Shown here piece by piece: positions 35,325-48,789 of a stretch of DNA of 64,000 nt (position 1 is its first letter; every line of letters begins with the position of its first letter). The DNA lies in NCBI GenBank assembly GCA_037976565.1, contig CP137670.1, forward strand, positions 310,001 through 374,000. Direction: 5' to 3'. The notes beneath the pieces are model-generated. The model did not search any database and was not told the origin of the DNA. It saw only the letters and a program-made list of their open reading frames with translations. This DNA comes from Mesocentrotus franciscanus. Taxonomy: Eukaryota > Echinodermata > Echinoidea > Camarodonta > Strongylocentrotidae. The position numbers and the translations under genes are program-made.

Positions 35325-35824
35325 NNNNNNNNNNNNNNNNNNNNNNNNNNNNNNNNNNNNNNNNNNNNNNNNNNNNNNNNNNNNNNNNNNNNNNNNNNNN
35401 NNNNNNNNNNNNNNNNNNNNNNNNNNNNNNNNNNNNNNNNNNNNNNNNNNNNNNNNNNNNNNNNNNNNNNNNNNNNNNNNNNNNNNNNNNNNNNNNNNNN
35501 NNNNNNNNNNNNNNNNNNNNNNNNNNNNNNNNNNNNNNNNNNNNNNNNNNNNNNNNNNNNNNNNNNNNNNNNNNNNNNNNNNNNNNNNNNNNNNNNNNNN
35601 NNNNNNNNNNNNNNNNNNNNNNNNNNNNNNNNNNNNNNNNNNNNNNNNNNNNNNNNNNNNNNNNNNNNNNNNNNNNNNNNNNNNNNNNNNNNNNNNNNNN
35701 NNNNNNNNNNNNNNNNNNNNNNNNNNNNNNNNNNNNNNNNNNNNNNNNNNNNNNNNNNNNNNNNNNNNNNNNNNNNNNNNNNNNNNNNNNNNNNNNNNNN
35801 NNNNNNNNNNNNNNNNNNNNNNNN
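35325..35824. other. Assembly gap (500 N)
   Basis: Exactly 500 N. A plus-strand A element is on the left and minus-strand B satellite (entering about 122 bp into a unit) on the right. Confidence 0.99.
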
Positions 35825-37836
35825 GAGGATCTGTTTATCTGCCATGTTTTTGTTATTTGACGGCTTTTGACGATACCAGAAATGCCGTCTTTGTCACCAA
35901 ATATTGTTCAAATATAGCATTGTAGAGACGATGAACTCTAATGCAAAGTCGTAAGCCATGAGAATGTCAATTTCTATGTCGTTCTGCAAAATAATCCGAA
36001 CAATAGAATCAACCAAGTGGAATCAACTGTTAAACGAATTTATCATGAGTTCTGAAATTTTAATTTGTTACTGCACGTCATATAGTAGTATTAGGAGCAG
36101 CAATGGCGAACAATTGTCGCTAAAATTCAGAAATTGTTGCTTAGATTGCTTTTCCGCTAAAAATTAACATGAGACATCAAGCTACATAGAACTATGATCG
36201 ACAAACATGATATTGTTTTGAAAACAGTCAGAAAACATTGCAGGTAGAATAAATAAGAGATAATGTGGTCATGTAAACAAGTGCATTATGTCCATGTTAG
36301 TCCCCTAGTACCGAAATCATGATTGTATTCTCCACTTATTTCTCCTATATAATTTATTTCAATTTAAAATAGATATTCTAATGTTTCTTCTTTTGGCTTG
36401 ATTATATTTCAGCAACGAATTGACAGTTTTGGTAGACATCTTGGATGTATCATAGCAATAAATTCTTGGCACATGACGTATTGTGTATACAATAATTATG
36501 ATAAGAAGAAGAAGCATACAAATAACTATAAGAATAATAACAATAACAAATAATCACTATAATAATGATTATAATTACGATATTTACTATAATAATAAAT
36601 ATAAAATTATAATCATGATTATTATGATACTGCTGCTATTACTACTACTTCTACTACTACTACTTCCACTACTACTATGAAGAAGTAAATGAAGAAGAAG
36701 GGGTAGGAAAAGAATCATTTCAGCGATATTAGTGATTATATTGTCAATGATTGAGGCATACACATACACATTACATATTCCGTGGTAAGAATGAAGTAAG
36801 AGGGAAATGAAGGCAATGACAAACGAGAGAGAGAGAGAGAGAATATGGCCGGGTTCAAATTAAGTTTTCTTTAAATAATTAGACCCAGTACTGAGGATCT
36901 TTTTATCTGCCATGTTTTTGTTATTTGACGGCTTTTGACGCTACATAGAAATGCCGTCTTTTGTCACCAAATATTGTTCAAATAGCATTGTAGAGACGAT
37001 GAACACTAATGCAAAGTCGTAAGCCATGACAATGTCAATTTCTATCTCGCTCTGCTAAAAAATCCGAACAATAGAACCAACCAAGTTGAATCAACTGTTA
37101 AACGAATTTATCATGAGTCCTGAAATTTCAATTTGTTACTGCACGTCACAGTAGTAATAAAGAGCAGCAATGGCGAACGATTGTCGCTAAAATTCAGAAA
37201 TTGTTGCTTAAATTGCTTAAATTACCATGAGACATCAAGCTACATAGAACTATGATCGACAAACATGATATTGTTTTGAAAACAGTCAGAAAACATTGCA
37301 GGTAGAATGAATAAGAGATAATGTGGTCATGTAAACAAGTGCATTATGTCCATGTTAATCCTAGTACCAAAATCATGATTGTATTCTCTACTTATTTCTC
37401 CTATATAATTTATTTCAATTTAAAATAGAAATTCTAATGTTTCTTCTTTTGGCTTGCTAATATTTCAGCAACGAATTGACAGTTTTGGTAGACATCTTGG
37501 ATGTATCATAGCAATAAATTCTTGGCACATGACGTACTGTGTATACGATAATTATGTTAAGAAGAAGAAGCATACAAATAACTATAAGAATAATAACAAT
37601 ATCAAATAATCACTATAATAATGATTATAATTACGATATTTACTATAATAATAAATATAAAAATTATAATCATAATGATTATTATGATACTGCTGATATT
37701 ACTACTACTACTACTTCTACTACTACTTCCACTACTACTATGAAGAAGTAAATGAAGAAGAAGGGGTAGGAAAAGAATCATTTCAGCGATATTAGTGATT
37801 ATATTGTCAATGATTGAGGCATACACATACACATTA
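35825..37836 (-). repeat. B satellite, two units (first partial)
   Basis: The partial unit to 36773 is type alpha and the unit 36774-37836 (1,063 bp) is type beta, the same order as 12048-14042. The two stretches are nearly identical, including CTGTTTATCTGCC and the single-base differences between alpha and beta. Confidence 0.85.
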
Positions 37837-37883
37837 CATATTCCTATAAATTATTGATAAAAAAATTGACCAACCAGGGTCAT

Positions 37884-37953
37884 TGACCCACCAGGAATCG
37901 AACGTGGGTCGCCGAATGGGAGGCAAGTGCTATGACCACTATACCAAAATAAT
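37884..37953 (-). pseudogene. tRNA-Gly-like pseudogene
   Basis: One base shorter in the anticodon arm. A partial duplication (TTGACCAACCAGGGTCA) lies immediately 3' in element sense, where other copies have the T-tract. Confidence 0.6.
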
Positions 37954-39160
37954 CCACATAGACATTACACGTGAACGGAAAATGGAATTCTCAAATCCCA
38001 CTTTGCAAGTGAAATATGAGCATGATCCCGGCATCTGATCGAAAAATAAAGGGCACATTTGTGATAGCTTATTGTCTCAGCTACAACATACTCGAAGCTC
38101 AGTGAAAACAAAACTAAAACGACGGAGATATTGCTCGCGAAAGACGGGAATGTAGAATCCAGTTTTGAAAAAAGTCATGTCCCGTAGAGAATACACGCAA
38201 AATGTGAAAAATTGACATGCCTCCTTTAATCGCAAAAATACGCCATGATGCCTTTGTCAAAATGAAAAATTGTGATGAATAAATTTGTAGAAAATTGTCT
38301 CAGCTAGAACATATCAAAATTTGGAAGAAAATCAATCAATATTTACAGAGATACAATCAATTTTCCAAAAAATGCTGACGTCATAATATGCAAATTGAAA
38401 TTTGAAGTTCGGAGGCCATTATGATGCATCATGAGTTAACTGAGGGTCAAATGAGACCTGAAATCATATCTCCGACTCATAATCTATCAAAATATGAAAA
38501 GAAATTGGGAGTTCTCATCCATTCTGAAGAGTTACAATCAATTTTGTATAGGCATGTTTTTGCCCATATATGCTATGTATTACAAGAGCTCGCGCGCACG
38601 GACATTTATCTTGAATGGACGCTCATCTTGTTATTAATGGTCATTAAAGAGATAAACATGGTATCAAATTGTTCGAAAAATATGGGAAATATCATGAAAA
38701 AAAAAAATGGCGATTCTATGTTGTGTAAGGTGTTACGCGCGAAAACGCGCGCGCATGTGCGTGTGCGCGATTTTTATAAAATGCTTAAAATGGCCTAAAA
38801 CGTATCCAAAATGAATTTAAGACGATTTTGAGCATTTTTAATTTTGCGCGCGCTTACGCGCGGACGTACGTATGCGCGCGCGTTTTTAACCTGAAATTGA
38901 CCGGACGGATATTGACCTTGATCATGATAAATATGAATGAGAAACGACTTTTCGTTATGAAGATATGATCATGAGTAGATATTCAGAAAATTTTACAAAA
39001 TGGCGCCTAGATGACGTCATCAGTCAAGGTCAAGGTTGAAAACGTTATTTTGCTTTGTCCATATGCCTATACATATGTGTGACAAATTTCAAGGCATTTG
39101 ATTGAGCCATTTTCAAGTTATCTTGCTAACAAAAAAGTGGGTGGAAATAAGAAAAATAAA

Positions 39161-40966
39161 CTAGACATGTAATACTTGTTAACAAGTATAGGTGGGCTGT
39201 TCCAAGTGCATGCCACACATCTCCCTGGACATACTAAGTAGTTACGATAACATTGGCATGATTTGACCTTATTTTTTGAAATAATCCTCTTATTCAGGTC
39301 TATTAGTGTGCCAAATTTCAAGTCTATACAATGCATGGTTTTAGAGAAACCATGTACATTATATTTGACCTTTGACCCTCAAATCTAAATATCAAAATGA
39401 AATATGCATTTTCTAGATTTTGTTTTTTATAAGAAATCATATCTCCGACTCATACTCTATCCAACTATGATACAAAAATTAATACACGACAAGGACTCAG
39501 ATTTCCCATAGGGTTGTACTCAAACGATTGACATTTTTCTCCCATAGATATAACACGCAAAATTAGGCATTTTATTACATTGTTTGTGATTGTATATGAT
39601 AATATGTTATAATAGTCGAAGAAGATCATAAAATCAAATTTAAAACGACGGCAAAAAAAAAAAAAAAAAAATGACCCACCAGGAATCGAACTTGGGTCGC
39701 CGGAATGGGAGGCAAGTGCTATGACCACTATACCAAAATAATCCACATAGACATTACACGTGAACGGAAAATGGAATTCTCAAATCCCACTTTGCAAGTG
39801 AAATATGAGCATGATCCCGGCATCTGATCGAAAAATAAAGGGCACACTTGTGATAGCTTATTGTCTCAGCTACAACATACTCAAAGCTCAGCAAAACAAA
39901 ACTAAAACGACGGAGATATTGCTCGCGAAAGACGGGAATGTAGAATCCAGTTTTGAAAAAAGTCATGTCCCATAGAGAATACACGCAAAATGTGAAAAAT
40001 TGACATGCCTCCTTTAATCGCAAAAATACGCCATGATGCCTTTGTCAAAATGAAAAATTGTGATAACTGCATTTGTAGAAAATTGTCTCAGCTAGAACAT
40101 ATCAAAATTTGGAAGAAAATCGATCAATATTTACAGAGATACAATCAATTTTCCAAAAATATGCTGACGTCATAATATGCAAATTGAAATTTTGAGTTCG
40201 GAGGCCATTATGATGACGTCATGAGTTAATTGAGGGTCAAATGAGACATGAAATCATATCTCCGACTCATAATCTATCCAAATATGAAAAAAAATTGGGA
40301 GTTCCCATCCATTCTGAAGAGTTACAATGAATTTTGTATAGGCATGTTTTTGCCCATATATGCTATGTATTACAAGAGCTCGCGCGCACGGACATTTATC
40401 TTGAATGGACGCTCATCTTGTTATTAATGGTCATAAAGAGATAAACATGGTATCAAATTGTTCGAAAAATATGGGAAATATCATGAAAGAAAAAAATGGC
40501 GATTCTATGTTGTGTAATGGTGTAACGCGCGAAAACGCGCGCATGTGCGCGATTTATATAAAATGCTTAAAATGGCCTGAAACGTATGCAAAATGAATTT
40601 GAGACGATTTGAAGCATTTTTAAATTTTGCGCGCGCATTGACGCGCGGACGTAGGCGTAAGCGCGCGTTTTTTATACCTGAAATTGACCGGACGGTTATT
40701 GACCTTGATCATGATAAATATGAATGAAAAACGACTTTTCGTTATGAAGATATGATCATGAGTAGATTTTCAGAAAATTTACAAAATGGCGCCTAGATGA
40801 CGTCATCAGTCAAGGTCAATGTTGAAAACCTTATTTTGCTTTGTCCATATGCCTATACATATGTGTGCCAAATTTCAAGGCATTTGATTCAGCCATTTTG
40901 AAGTTATCTTGCTAACAAAAAAGCGGGTAGAAATAAGAAAAAATAAAGGCAATTTTAACGAAAACA
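39161..40966 (-). mobile_element. Helitron-like A element
   Basis: CTAG 39161-39164; the 3' hairpin is shortened to ACTTGTTAACAAGT with no loop. A TTTGACC-rich 3' module, tRNA-like 39672-39742, monomers, CG patches (40526-40550, 40627-40668) and the 5' AT-rich end follow. The 5' end keeps only the AAAGGCAATTTTAACGAAAACA leader of a hairpin module, directly abutting the next CTAG. Confidence 0.6.
39672..39742 (-). pseudogene. tRNA-Gly(CCC)-like pseudogene / Pol III promoter
   Basis: 71 nt, both promoter boxes, with an 18-19 nt T-tract in element sense. Confidence 0.65.
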
Positions 40967-41539
40967 CTAGACATGTAATACTTGTTAATAACAAGTATAG
41001 GTGGGCTGTTCCAAGTGCATGCCACACATGTTTAGTGACATACTAAGTAGTTTAGATAACATTGGCATGATTTGACCTTATTTTTGAAATAATCCTCTTA
41101 TTCAGGTCTATTAGTGTGCCAAATTTCTAGTCTATACAATGCATGGTTTTAGAGAAACCATGTACAGTATATTTGACCTTGGACCCTCAAATCTAAATAT
41201 CAAAATGAAATATGCATTTTCTAGATTTTGTTTTTTTATAAGAAATCATATCTCCCACTCATACTCTATCCAACTATGAACTAGACTTGAATTCGTCACT
41301 TTGACGAATTAGGTGATACGTATGCTAATGATTTACATAATGAAGAATGCATTTTCACGATTTCATATTGTTATATAAAATGCTTCTACCATTATGATCT
41401 ATCCATATGTCAAGTTTCTACTGTTTAGCCTTGATCATTATGGATGTATGGAAGATTGATTGAGACAATTTGACCATTGACCCTGGACAACAACCAGTTA
41501 TACCTTTGACTCTAATTGACATGAGGTATACAGGCATTG

Positions 41540-44500
41540 CATATTCCGTGGTAACAATGAACTTAATGAAGTAAGCGAGGGAAAATGAAGGCAATGACAA
41601 ACGAGAGAGAGAGAGCGACAGAATATGGCCGGGTTCAAATTAAGTTTTCTTTAAATAATTAGACCCAGTACTGAGGATCTTTTTATCTGCCATGTTTTTG
41701 TTATTTGACGGCTTTTGACGCTACATAGAAATGCCGTCTTTTGTCACCAAATATTGTTCAAATAGCATTGTAGAGACGATGAACACTAATGCAAAGTCGT
41801 AAGCCATGACAATGTCAATTTCTATCTCGCTCTGCTAAAAATCCGAACAATAGAACCAACCAAGTTGAATCAACTGTTAAACGAATTTATCATGAGTCCT
41901 GAAATTTCAATTTGTAATTACTGCACGTCACAGTAGTAATAAAGAGCAGCAATGGCGAACGATTGTCGCTAAAATTCAGAAATTGTTGCTTAGATTGCTT
42001 TTCCACTAAAAATTAACATGAGACATCAAGCTACATAGAACTATGATCGACAAACATGATATTGTTTTGAAAACAGTCAGAAAACATTGCAGGTAGAATA
42101 AATAAGAGATAATGTGGTCATGTAAACAAGTGCATTATGTCCATGTTAGTCCCCTAGTACCGAAATCATGATTGTATTCTCCACTTATTTCTCCTATATA
42201 ATTTATTTTAATTTAAAATAGATATTCTAATGTTTCTTCTTTTGGCTTGATTATATTTCAGCAACGAATTGACAGTTTTGGTAGACATCTTGGATGTATC
42301 ATAGCAATAAATTCTTGGCACATGACGTATTGTGTATACAATAATTATGATAAGAAGAAGCATACAAATAACTATAAGAATAATAACAATAACAAATAAT
42401 CACTATAATAATGATTATAATTACGATATTTACTATAATAATAAATATAAAAATTATAATCATAATGATTATTATGATACTGCTGCTATTACTACTACTA
42501 CTACTTCTACTACTACTTCCACTACTACTATGAAGAAGTAAATGAAGAAGAAGGGGTAGGAAAAGAATCATTTCAGCGATATTAGTGATTATATTGTCAA
42601 TGATTGAGGCATACACATACACATTACATATTCCGTGGTAAGAATGAAGAAAGAGGGAGATTGAAGGCAATGACAAACGAGAGAGAGAGAAGAGAGAATA
42701 TGGCCGGGTTCAAATTAAGTTTTCTTTAAATAATTAGACCCAGTACTGAGGATCTTTTTATCTGCCATGTTTTTGTTATTTGACGGCTTTTGACGCTACA
42801 TAGAAATGCCGTCTTTTGTCACCAAATATTGTTCAAATAGCATTGTAGAGACGATGAACACTAATGCAAAGTCGTAAGCCATGACAATGTCAATTTCTAT
42901 CTCGCTCTGCTAAAAATCCGAACAATAGAACCAACCAAGTTGAATCAACTGTTAAACGAATTTATCATGAGTCCTGAAATTTCAATTTGTAATTACTGCA
43001 CGTCACAGTAGTAATAAAGAGCAGCAATGGCGAACGATTGTCGCTAAAATTCAGAAATTGTTGCTTAGATTGCTTTTCCACTAAAAATTAACATGAGACA
43101 TCAAGCTACATAGAACTATGATCGACAAACATGATATTGTTTTGAAAACAGTCAGAAAACATTGCAGGTAGAATAAATAAGAGATAATGTGGTCATGTAA
43201 ACAAGTGCATTATGTCCATGTTAGTCCCCTAGTACCGAAATCATGATTGTATTCTCCACTTATTTCTCCTATATAATTTATTTCAATTTAAAATAGATAT
43301 TCTAATGTTTCTTCTTTTGGCTTGATTATATTTCAGCAACGAATTGACAGTTTTGGTAGACATCTTGGATGTATCATAGCAATAAATTCTTGGCACATGA
43401 CGTATTGTGTATACAATAATTATGATAAGAAGAAGCATACAAATAACTATAAGAATAATAACAATAACAAATAATCACTATAATAATGATTATAATTACG
43501 ATATTTACTATAATAATAAATATAAAAATTATAATCATAATGATTATTATGATACTGCTGCTATTACTACTACTACTACTTCTACTACTACTTCCACTAC
43601 TACTATGAAGAAGTAAATGAAGAAGAAGGGGTAGGAAAAGAATCATTTCAGCGATATTAGTGATTATATTGTCAATGATTGAGGCATACACATACACATT
43701 ACATATTCCGTGGTAAGAATGAAGAAAGAGGGAGATTGAAGGCAATGACAAACGAGAGAGAGAGAAAGAGAGAATATGGCCGGGTTCAAATTAAGTTTTC
43801 TTTAAATAATTAGACCCAGTACTGAGGATCTTTTTATCTGCCATGTTTTGTTATTTGACGGCTTTTGACGCTACATAGAAATGCCGTCTTTTGTCACCAA
43901 ATATTGTTCAAATAGCATTGTAGAGACGATGAACACTAATGCAAAGTCGTAAGCCATGACAATGTCAATTTCTATCTCGCTCTGCTAAAAATCCGAACAA
44001 TAGAACCAACCAAGTTGAATCAACTGTTAAACGAATTTATCATGAGTCCTGAAATTTCAATTTGTAATTACTGCACGTCACAGTAGTAATAAAGAGCAGC
44101 AATGGCGAACGATTGTCGCTAAAATTCAGAAATTGTTGCTTAAATTGCTTAAATTACCATGAGACATCACGCTACATAGAACTATGATCGACAAACATGA
44201 TATTGTTTTGAAAACAGTCAGAAAACATTGGAGGTAGAATGAATAAGAGATAATGTGGTCATGTAAACAAGTGCATTATGTCCATGTTAATCCCCTAGTA
44301 CCAAAATCATGATTGTATTCTCTACTTATTTGTCCTATATAATTTATTTCAATTTAAAATAGAAATTCTAATGTTTCTTCTTTTGGCTGGCTAATATTTC
44401 AGCAACGAATTGACAGTTTTGGTAGACATCTTGGATGTATCATAGCAATAAATTCTTGGCACATGACGTACTGTGTATACGATAATTATGTTAAGAAGAA

Positions 44501-44770
44501 GAAGCATACAAATAACTATAAGAATAATAACAATATCAAATAATCACTATAATAATGATTATAATTACGATATTTACTATAATAATAAATATAACAATTA
44601 TAATCATAATGATTATTATGATACTGCTGCTATTACTACTACTACTACTTCTACTACTACTTCCACTACTACTATGAAGAAGTAAATGAAGAAGAAGGGG
44701 TAGGAAAAGAATCATTTCAGCGATATTAGTGATTATATTGTCAATGATTGAGGCATACACATTCACATTA
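41540..44770 (-). repeat. B satellite, three full units
   Basis: Units 41540-42626 (1,087), 42627-43701 (1,075) and 43702-44770 (1,069). Units 1 and 2 are beta in the first half and alpha in the second (GCTTTTCCACTAAAAATTAAC, GAATAAATAAG); unit 3 is beta throughout. These mosaics indicate unequal crossing-over or gene conversion. Confidence 0.9.
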
Positions 44771-44800
44771 CATATTCCTATAAGTTATTGATTAAAAAAA

Positions 44801-44871
44801 TGACCCACCAGGAATCGAACGTGGGTCGCCGAAATGGGAGGCAAGTGCTATGACCACTATACCAAAATAAT
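44801..44871 (-). pseudogene. tRNA-Gly-like pseudogene
   Basis: 71 nt. The variant AACGTGGG reduces T-arm pairing; only seven A precede it, in place of the usual long tract. Confidence 0.6.
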
Positions 44872-46069
44872 CCACATAGACATTACACGTGAACGGAAAA
44901 TGGAATTCTCAAATCCCACTTTGCAAGTGAAATATGAGCATGATCCCGGCATCTGATCGAAAAATAAAGGGCACATTTGTGATAGCTTATTGTCTCAGCT
45001 ACAACATACTCGAAGCTCAGCGAAAACAAAACTAAAACAACGGAGATATTGCTCGCGAAAGACAGGAATGTAGAATCCAGTTTTGAAAAAAGTCATGTCT
45101 CTTAGAGAATACACGCAAAATGTGAAAAATTGACATGCCTCCTTTAATCGCAAAAATACGCCATGATGCCTTTGTCAAAATGAAAATTGTGCACACTGCA
45201 TTTGTAGAAAATTGTCTCAGCTAGAACATATCAAAATTGGAGAAAATGAACAATATTTACAGAGATACACTCGTTTTTCAATAAATATGCTGACATCATA
45301 ATATGCAAATTCGTATTTTGAGTTTCAAGGCCATTATGATGATGTCATGATATAATTAATGGCCAAATGAGACATGAAATCATATCTCCGACTCATAATC
45401 TATCCAAATATGAAAAAATTGGGGATCCCATCCATCCTGAAGAGCTACAATGGAATTTTTATAGGCATGTTTTTGCCCATATATGCTATGTATTACAAGA
45501 GCTCGCGCGCACGGACATTATCTTGAATGAACGCTCATTCCGTTATTAATGGTCATAAAGAGATAAACATGGTATCAAATTGTTTGGAAAAAAAGAAATA
45601 TCATGAAAGAAAAAAATGGCGATTCTATGTGTGTGATGGCGTTACGCACGAAAACGCGCGCGCATGCGCGTGTGCGCGATTTTTGACAAATGCTTAAAAT
45701 GGCCTAAAACGTATGCAAAATGAATTTGAGACGATTTGGAGCATTTTGAAATTTTGCGCGCACTGACGCGCGGACGTACGCGTACGCGCGCATTTATTGA
45801 CCTGAAATTGACCGGACGGATATTGACCTTGATCATGATAAATATGAATGAGAAACAACTTTTCGTTATGAAGATATGATCATGAGTAGATTTTCAGAAA
45901 ATTTCACAAAATGGCGCCTAGATGACGTCATCAGTCAAGGTCAAGGTTGAAAACCTTATTTTGCTTTGTCCATATGCCTATACATATGTGTGCCAAATTT
46001 CAAGGTATTTGATTGAGCCATTGTTAAGTTTCTTGCTAACAAAAAGTGGGTGGAAATAAGAAAAATAAA

Positions 46070-46822
46070 CTAGATTTGTAATACTTGTTTAGAACAAGTA
46101 TAGGTGGGCTGGTCCAACTAAAATTTAAGACAAAATCAAGGGCACATTTGAGATAGCTCATTGTCTCAGCTACAACATACTCGAAGTTCAGCGTAAACGA
46201 AGCTAAAACGACGGAGATATTGCTTGCGAAAGACGGAATGTAGAATCCAGTTTTGAGAAAAAGTCATGTCCCGTAGAGAATACACGCAAAATGTGTAAAA
46301 TTGACATGCCTCCTTTAATCGCCAAAATACGCTATGATGCCTTTGTCAAAATGAAAAATTGAGTTAACTGCATTTGTAGAAAATTGTCTCAGCTAGAACA
46401 TATCAAAATTTGGAAGAAAATCGATCAATATTTACAGAGATACAATCAATTTTCCAAAATATGCTGACGTCATAATATGCAAATTAAAATTTTGAGTTTG
46501 GAGGCCATTATGATGACGTCATGAGTTACTTGAGGGTCAAATGAGACATGAAATCATATCTCCGACTCATAATGTATCCAAATATGAACAAAATTGGGAG
46601 TTCCCATCCATTCTGAAGAGTTACAATGAATTTTGTATAGGCATGTTTTTGCCCATATATGCTATGTATTACAAGAGCTCGCGCGCACGGACATGTTTCT
46701 TGAACGGACGCTCATTGCGTTATTACTGGTCAGAAAAAGGTGAACAAGGTATCAAAATGCTTGAAAAAATGTGCCAAAATATGATAACAGAGAAAATTCG
46801 GCGATTTTATGTTGCAAAATGC
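46070..46822 (-). mobile_element. A element, 3' part only
   Basis: CTAG 46070-46073, hairpin TACTTGTT/AACAAGTA, AGGTGGGCTG, both monomers and a CRE-octamer composite, ending at GTTGCAAAATGC just before where the CG patch should be. The 5' half is absent and non-repeat DNA follows. Confidence 0.6.
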
Positions 46823-46928
46823 AACACAATGGACAGTCGAATGCATAACCTCCATGAGGATCCTACGAACTCCTTTTGCTCATGTTAAGCATAATAAATT
46901 TTGTTTTTTATTATCAACAATAACATAT

Positions 46929-47040
46929 ATAGAGCGCCGTAATGGCAGCACAGCTAAAGCAGAGGAAATAATCTCCAAGTTTGGAAGCGCTAAGTGATTG
47001 TAATAAGCGCTATATAAAAACTGAGTATTATTATTATTAA
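46929..47040 (+). mobile_element. SINE-like 3' fragment
   Basis: AGAGCGCCGTAATGGCAGCA, then AATAAGCGCTATATAAA and an ATT-repeat tail. A conserved core with a simple-repeat tail is typical of SINE 3' ends in marine invertebrates; the family cannot be named from sequence alone. Confidence 0.5.
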
Positions 47041-47321
47041 TAGTATGTATAAGGTTTTTGAAAAATAATAAGAGTTCTACAGTCATTATACTGATTTTAT
47101 TTTTAGATTTCACCTATCTTTTTCCTTCCAAATCTGTAGTGACTTAAACTTCCAAGATATTATTTCGCAATACACTTAAAATGACCCCTACTAAATTTGC
47201 GTTGTACTGGTTGCCTTAATATGTACGGTTTTTATATAATTTCACTACTAAAACTGAATTCATTTTACTATGCTTTATTGCAAAGACGACTATAATAATA
47301 ATCTTTCGATGATTTTCCAGA

Positions 47322-47337
47322 AAGTTCGTACGAACTT
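47322..47337. repeat. 16-bp perfect palindrome
   Basis: AAGTTCGTACGAACTT, isolated; it may be chance. Confidence 0.6.
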
Positions 47338-48680
47338 ATAATTCCACAGAAAAACGGATAGGGGATTGTACTTCCTCATTTGACAATGTGTATATTCGTT
47401 GTTACTAAGAATACATAACTTACGAAAATTTTCCTATAAAGGGAAATATAATATGATTAGACTAGCGTCTGGATAATAGCGATTGGCCTTTTCCTCTTAT
47501 AACGGAAATATCAGCTCGACAAAGGTTAAAGAGATCCGTTTGATAAGTGTATTGAATCATCTGACGCTACTAAAATTGATTTGAAAAAGCATTTATCAAA
47601 AACAATATCGAAGCTCAAGACCTAATTTTCGTGCCATATACATTCATCGCACATAGGAATACGGAGTGAAAAGACAAATTGATACATGTTTCTAAGTTAT
47701 GCGAAACCTTGGAACATGGAGAAGTAGTACTAACACAGGCACTGCAACAAACAGACCAATATTTGATTAATAAAATTCTCGTTAGTAATAATTACTAATT
47801 ATGTTAAGAAGGAAATAAAATACCAGGAAAGCAATGTGGAATTGCTGTAATATAATTTTCATTCACGGAAGTACAAAGAAAAACAAATGTTATTATTAAC
47901 ATGCGTAATACAATAGCCCTATAAAAGGAGTTGGTCGATTGATATATTTCTCTTGTCATGTTGGCACCTTTAAATAGGTGACACACAGGGGGCTTAATTT
48001 ATGCCCACGTAAGGCTATCAGCCTATAAAATTACGCAACTACAAAATGTATTTCAGTATGGAGTCCTAGCCTCGACCGTCCGTGGGTGTTGGAGCGTAGT
48101 CCTCTATCCCCACATGCACTGCTCTGCTGTGTATTTATTATGCAGCGCATGAATGCTCATTCCTCCGAGCAGTACAAGTGTGTATATTTTGTCTTTTCTT
48201 TCTTTCTTCCTTCCTTTCTCCTTTCTTGTTTGAGTAATCTACACACATACAGCAAATACTGCATTTTGGAGGATTTCTCTTTTCCTTTACAATTCGGTTT
48301 GAATTATGATGTGCTTATATATTTTGTATCCTAATATGCTTTGATTCCTTATCGACATTTGATATACGACTATGCCTTACAAGTTTTTTAAACAACTTTT
48401 TAGTAATTTCCATTTCTCCTTAGGCACACTTAATTTCACACTGTTTATATCATTGTCAATGTTTTTTTTTTAATGATTGAGAAAAATAATTAGTCGAACC
48501 AATCAAACCATTGATATTGTATTATTACAAATAACTTTTATTTTCAATGTCATGTTGCAAATGTCATTTGATATTCATTTTATGTTAGTATTTTCGAAAG
48601 GAGTTGCTATCATTTTATCTTGGCTGTACTTCCCCATTTGGTAAAAAAGGCTCAAATTTATTTTCATATCTTCTTTAACC

Positions 48681-48730
48681 TCGAGCGCTGTAATGACAGC
48701 CGTGCAAGAGCAGGGGTAATAATAGTGGGG
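48681..48730 (+). mobile_element. SINE-like core fragment, diverged
   Basis: CGAGCGCTGTAATGACAGCC...GCAGGGGTAATAATAG aligns with the core at 46929-46970. The tail is lost. Confidence 0.4.
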
Positions 48731-48753
48731 CGCCATTTTCATATCTGGCAAGT

Positions 48754-48789
48754 GTCTGGTACATTGCCATTCCTGGCAATGTGCCGGAC
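48754..48789 (+). repeat. 16-bp hairpin with UUCC loop
   Basis: GTCTGGTACATTGCCA and TGGCAATGTGCCGGAC pair along all 16 positions if two G-U pairs are allowed. The stem is shorter than a normal miRNA precursor. Confidence 0.6.

Larger units (their letters stand above)
35825..39160 (-). mobile_element. Composite A+B element, 5' half
   Basis: B satellite to 37836, then an A body that starts at a tRNA-like copy with a short A-run and the variant CGAACGTGGGTCGCCGAA. The same variant follows B at 44801, so this is the counterpart of the composite at 40967-46069 and plausibly the missing half of the one cut at 14042. CG patches near 38736-38770 and 38845-38883. Confidence 0.6.
40967..46069 (-). 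mobile_element. Composite A+B element, complete (5.1 kb)
   Basis: A 3' end at CTAG 40967-40970, then an inserted B 3' end at CTAG 41281-41284 with a perfect hairpin AATTCGTC 41290-41297 / GACGAATT 41303-41310 and AGGTGAT. Three B units follow (41540-44770), then A resumes at tRNA-like 44801 and runs to the 5' end at 46069. The A sequence between AACTATGA and the tRNA-like region is replaced by B. Confidence 0.65.
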
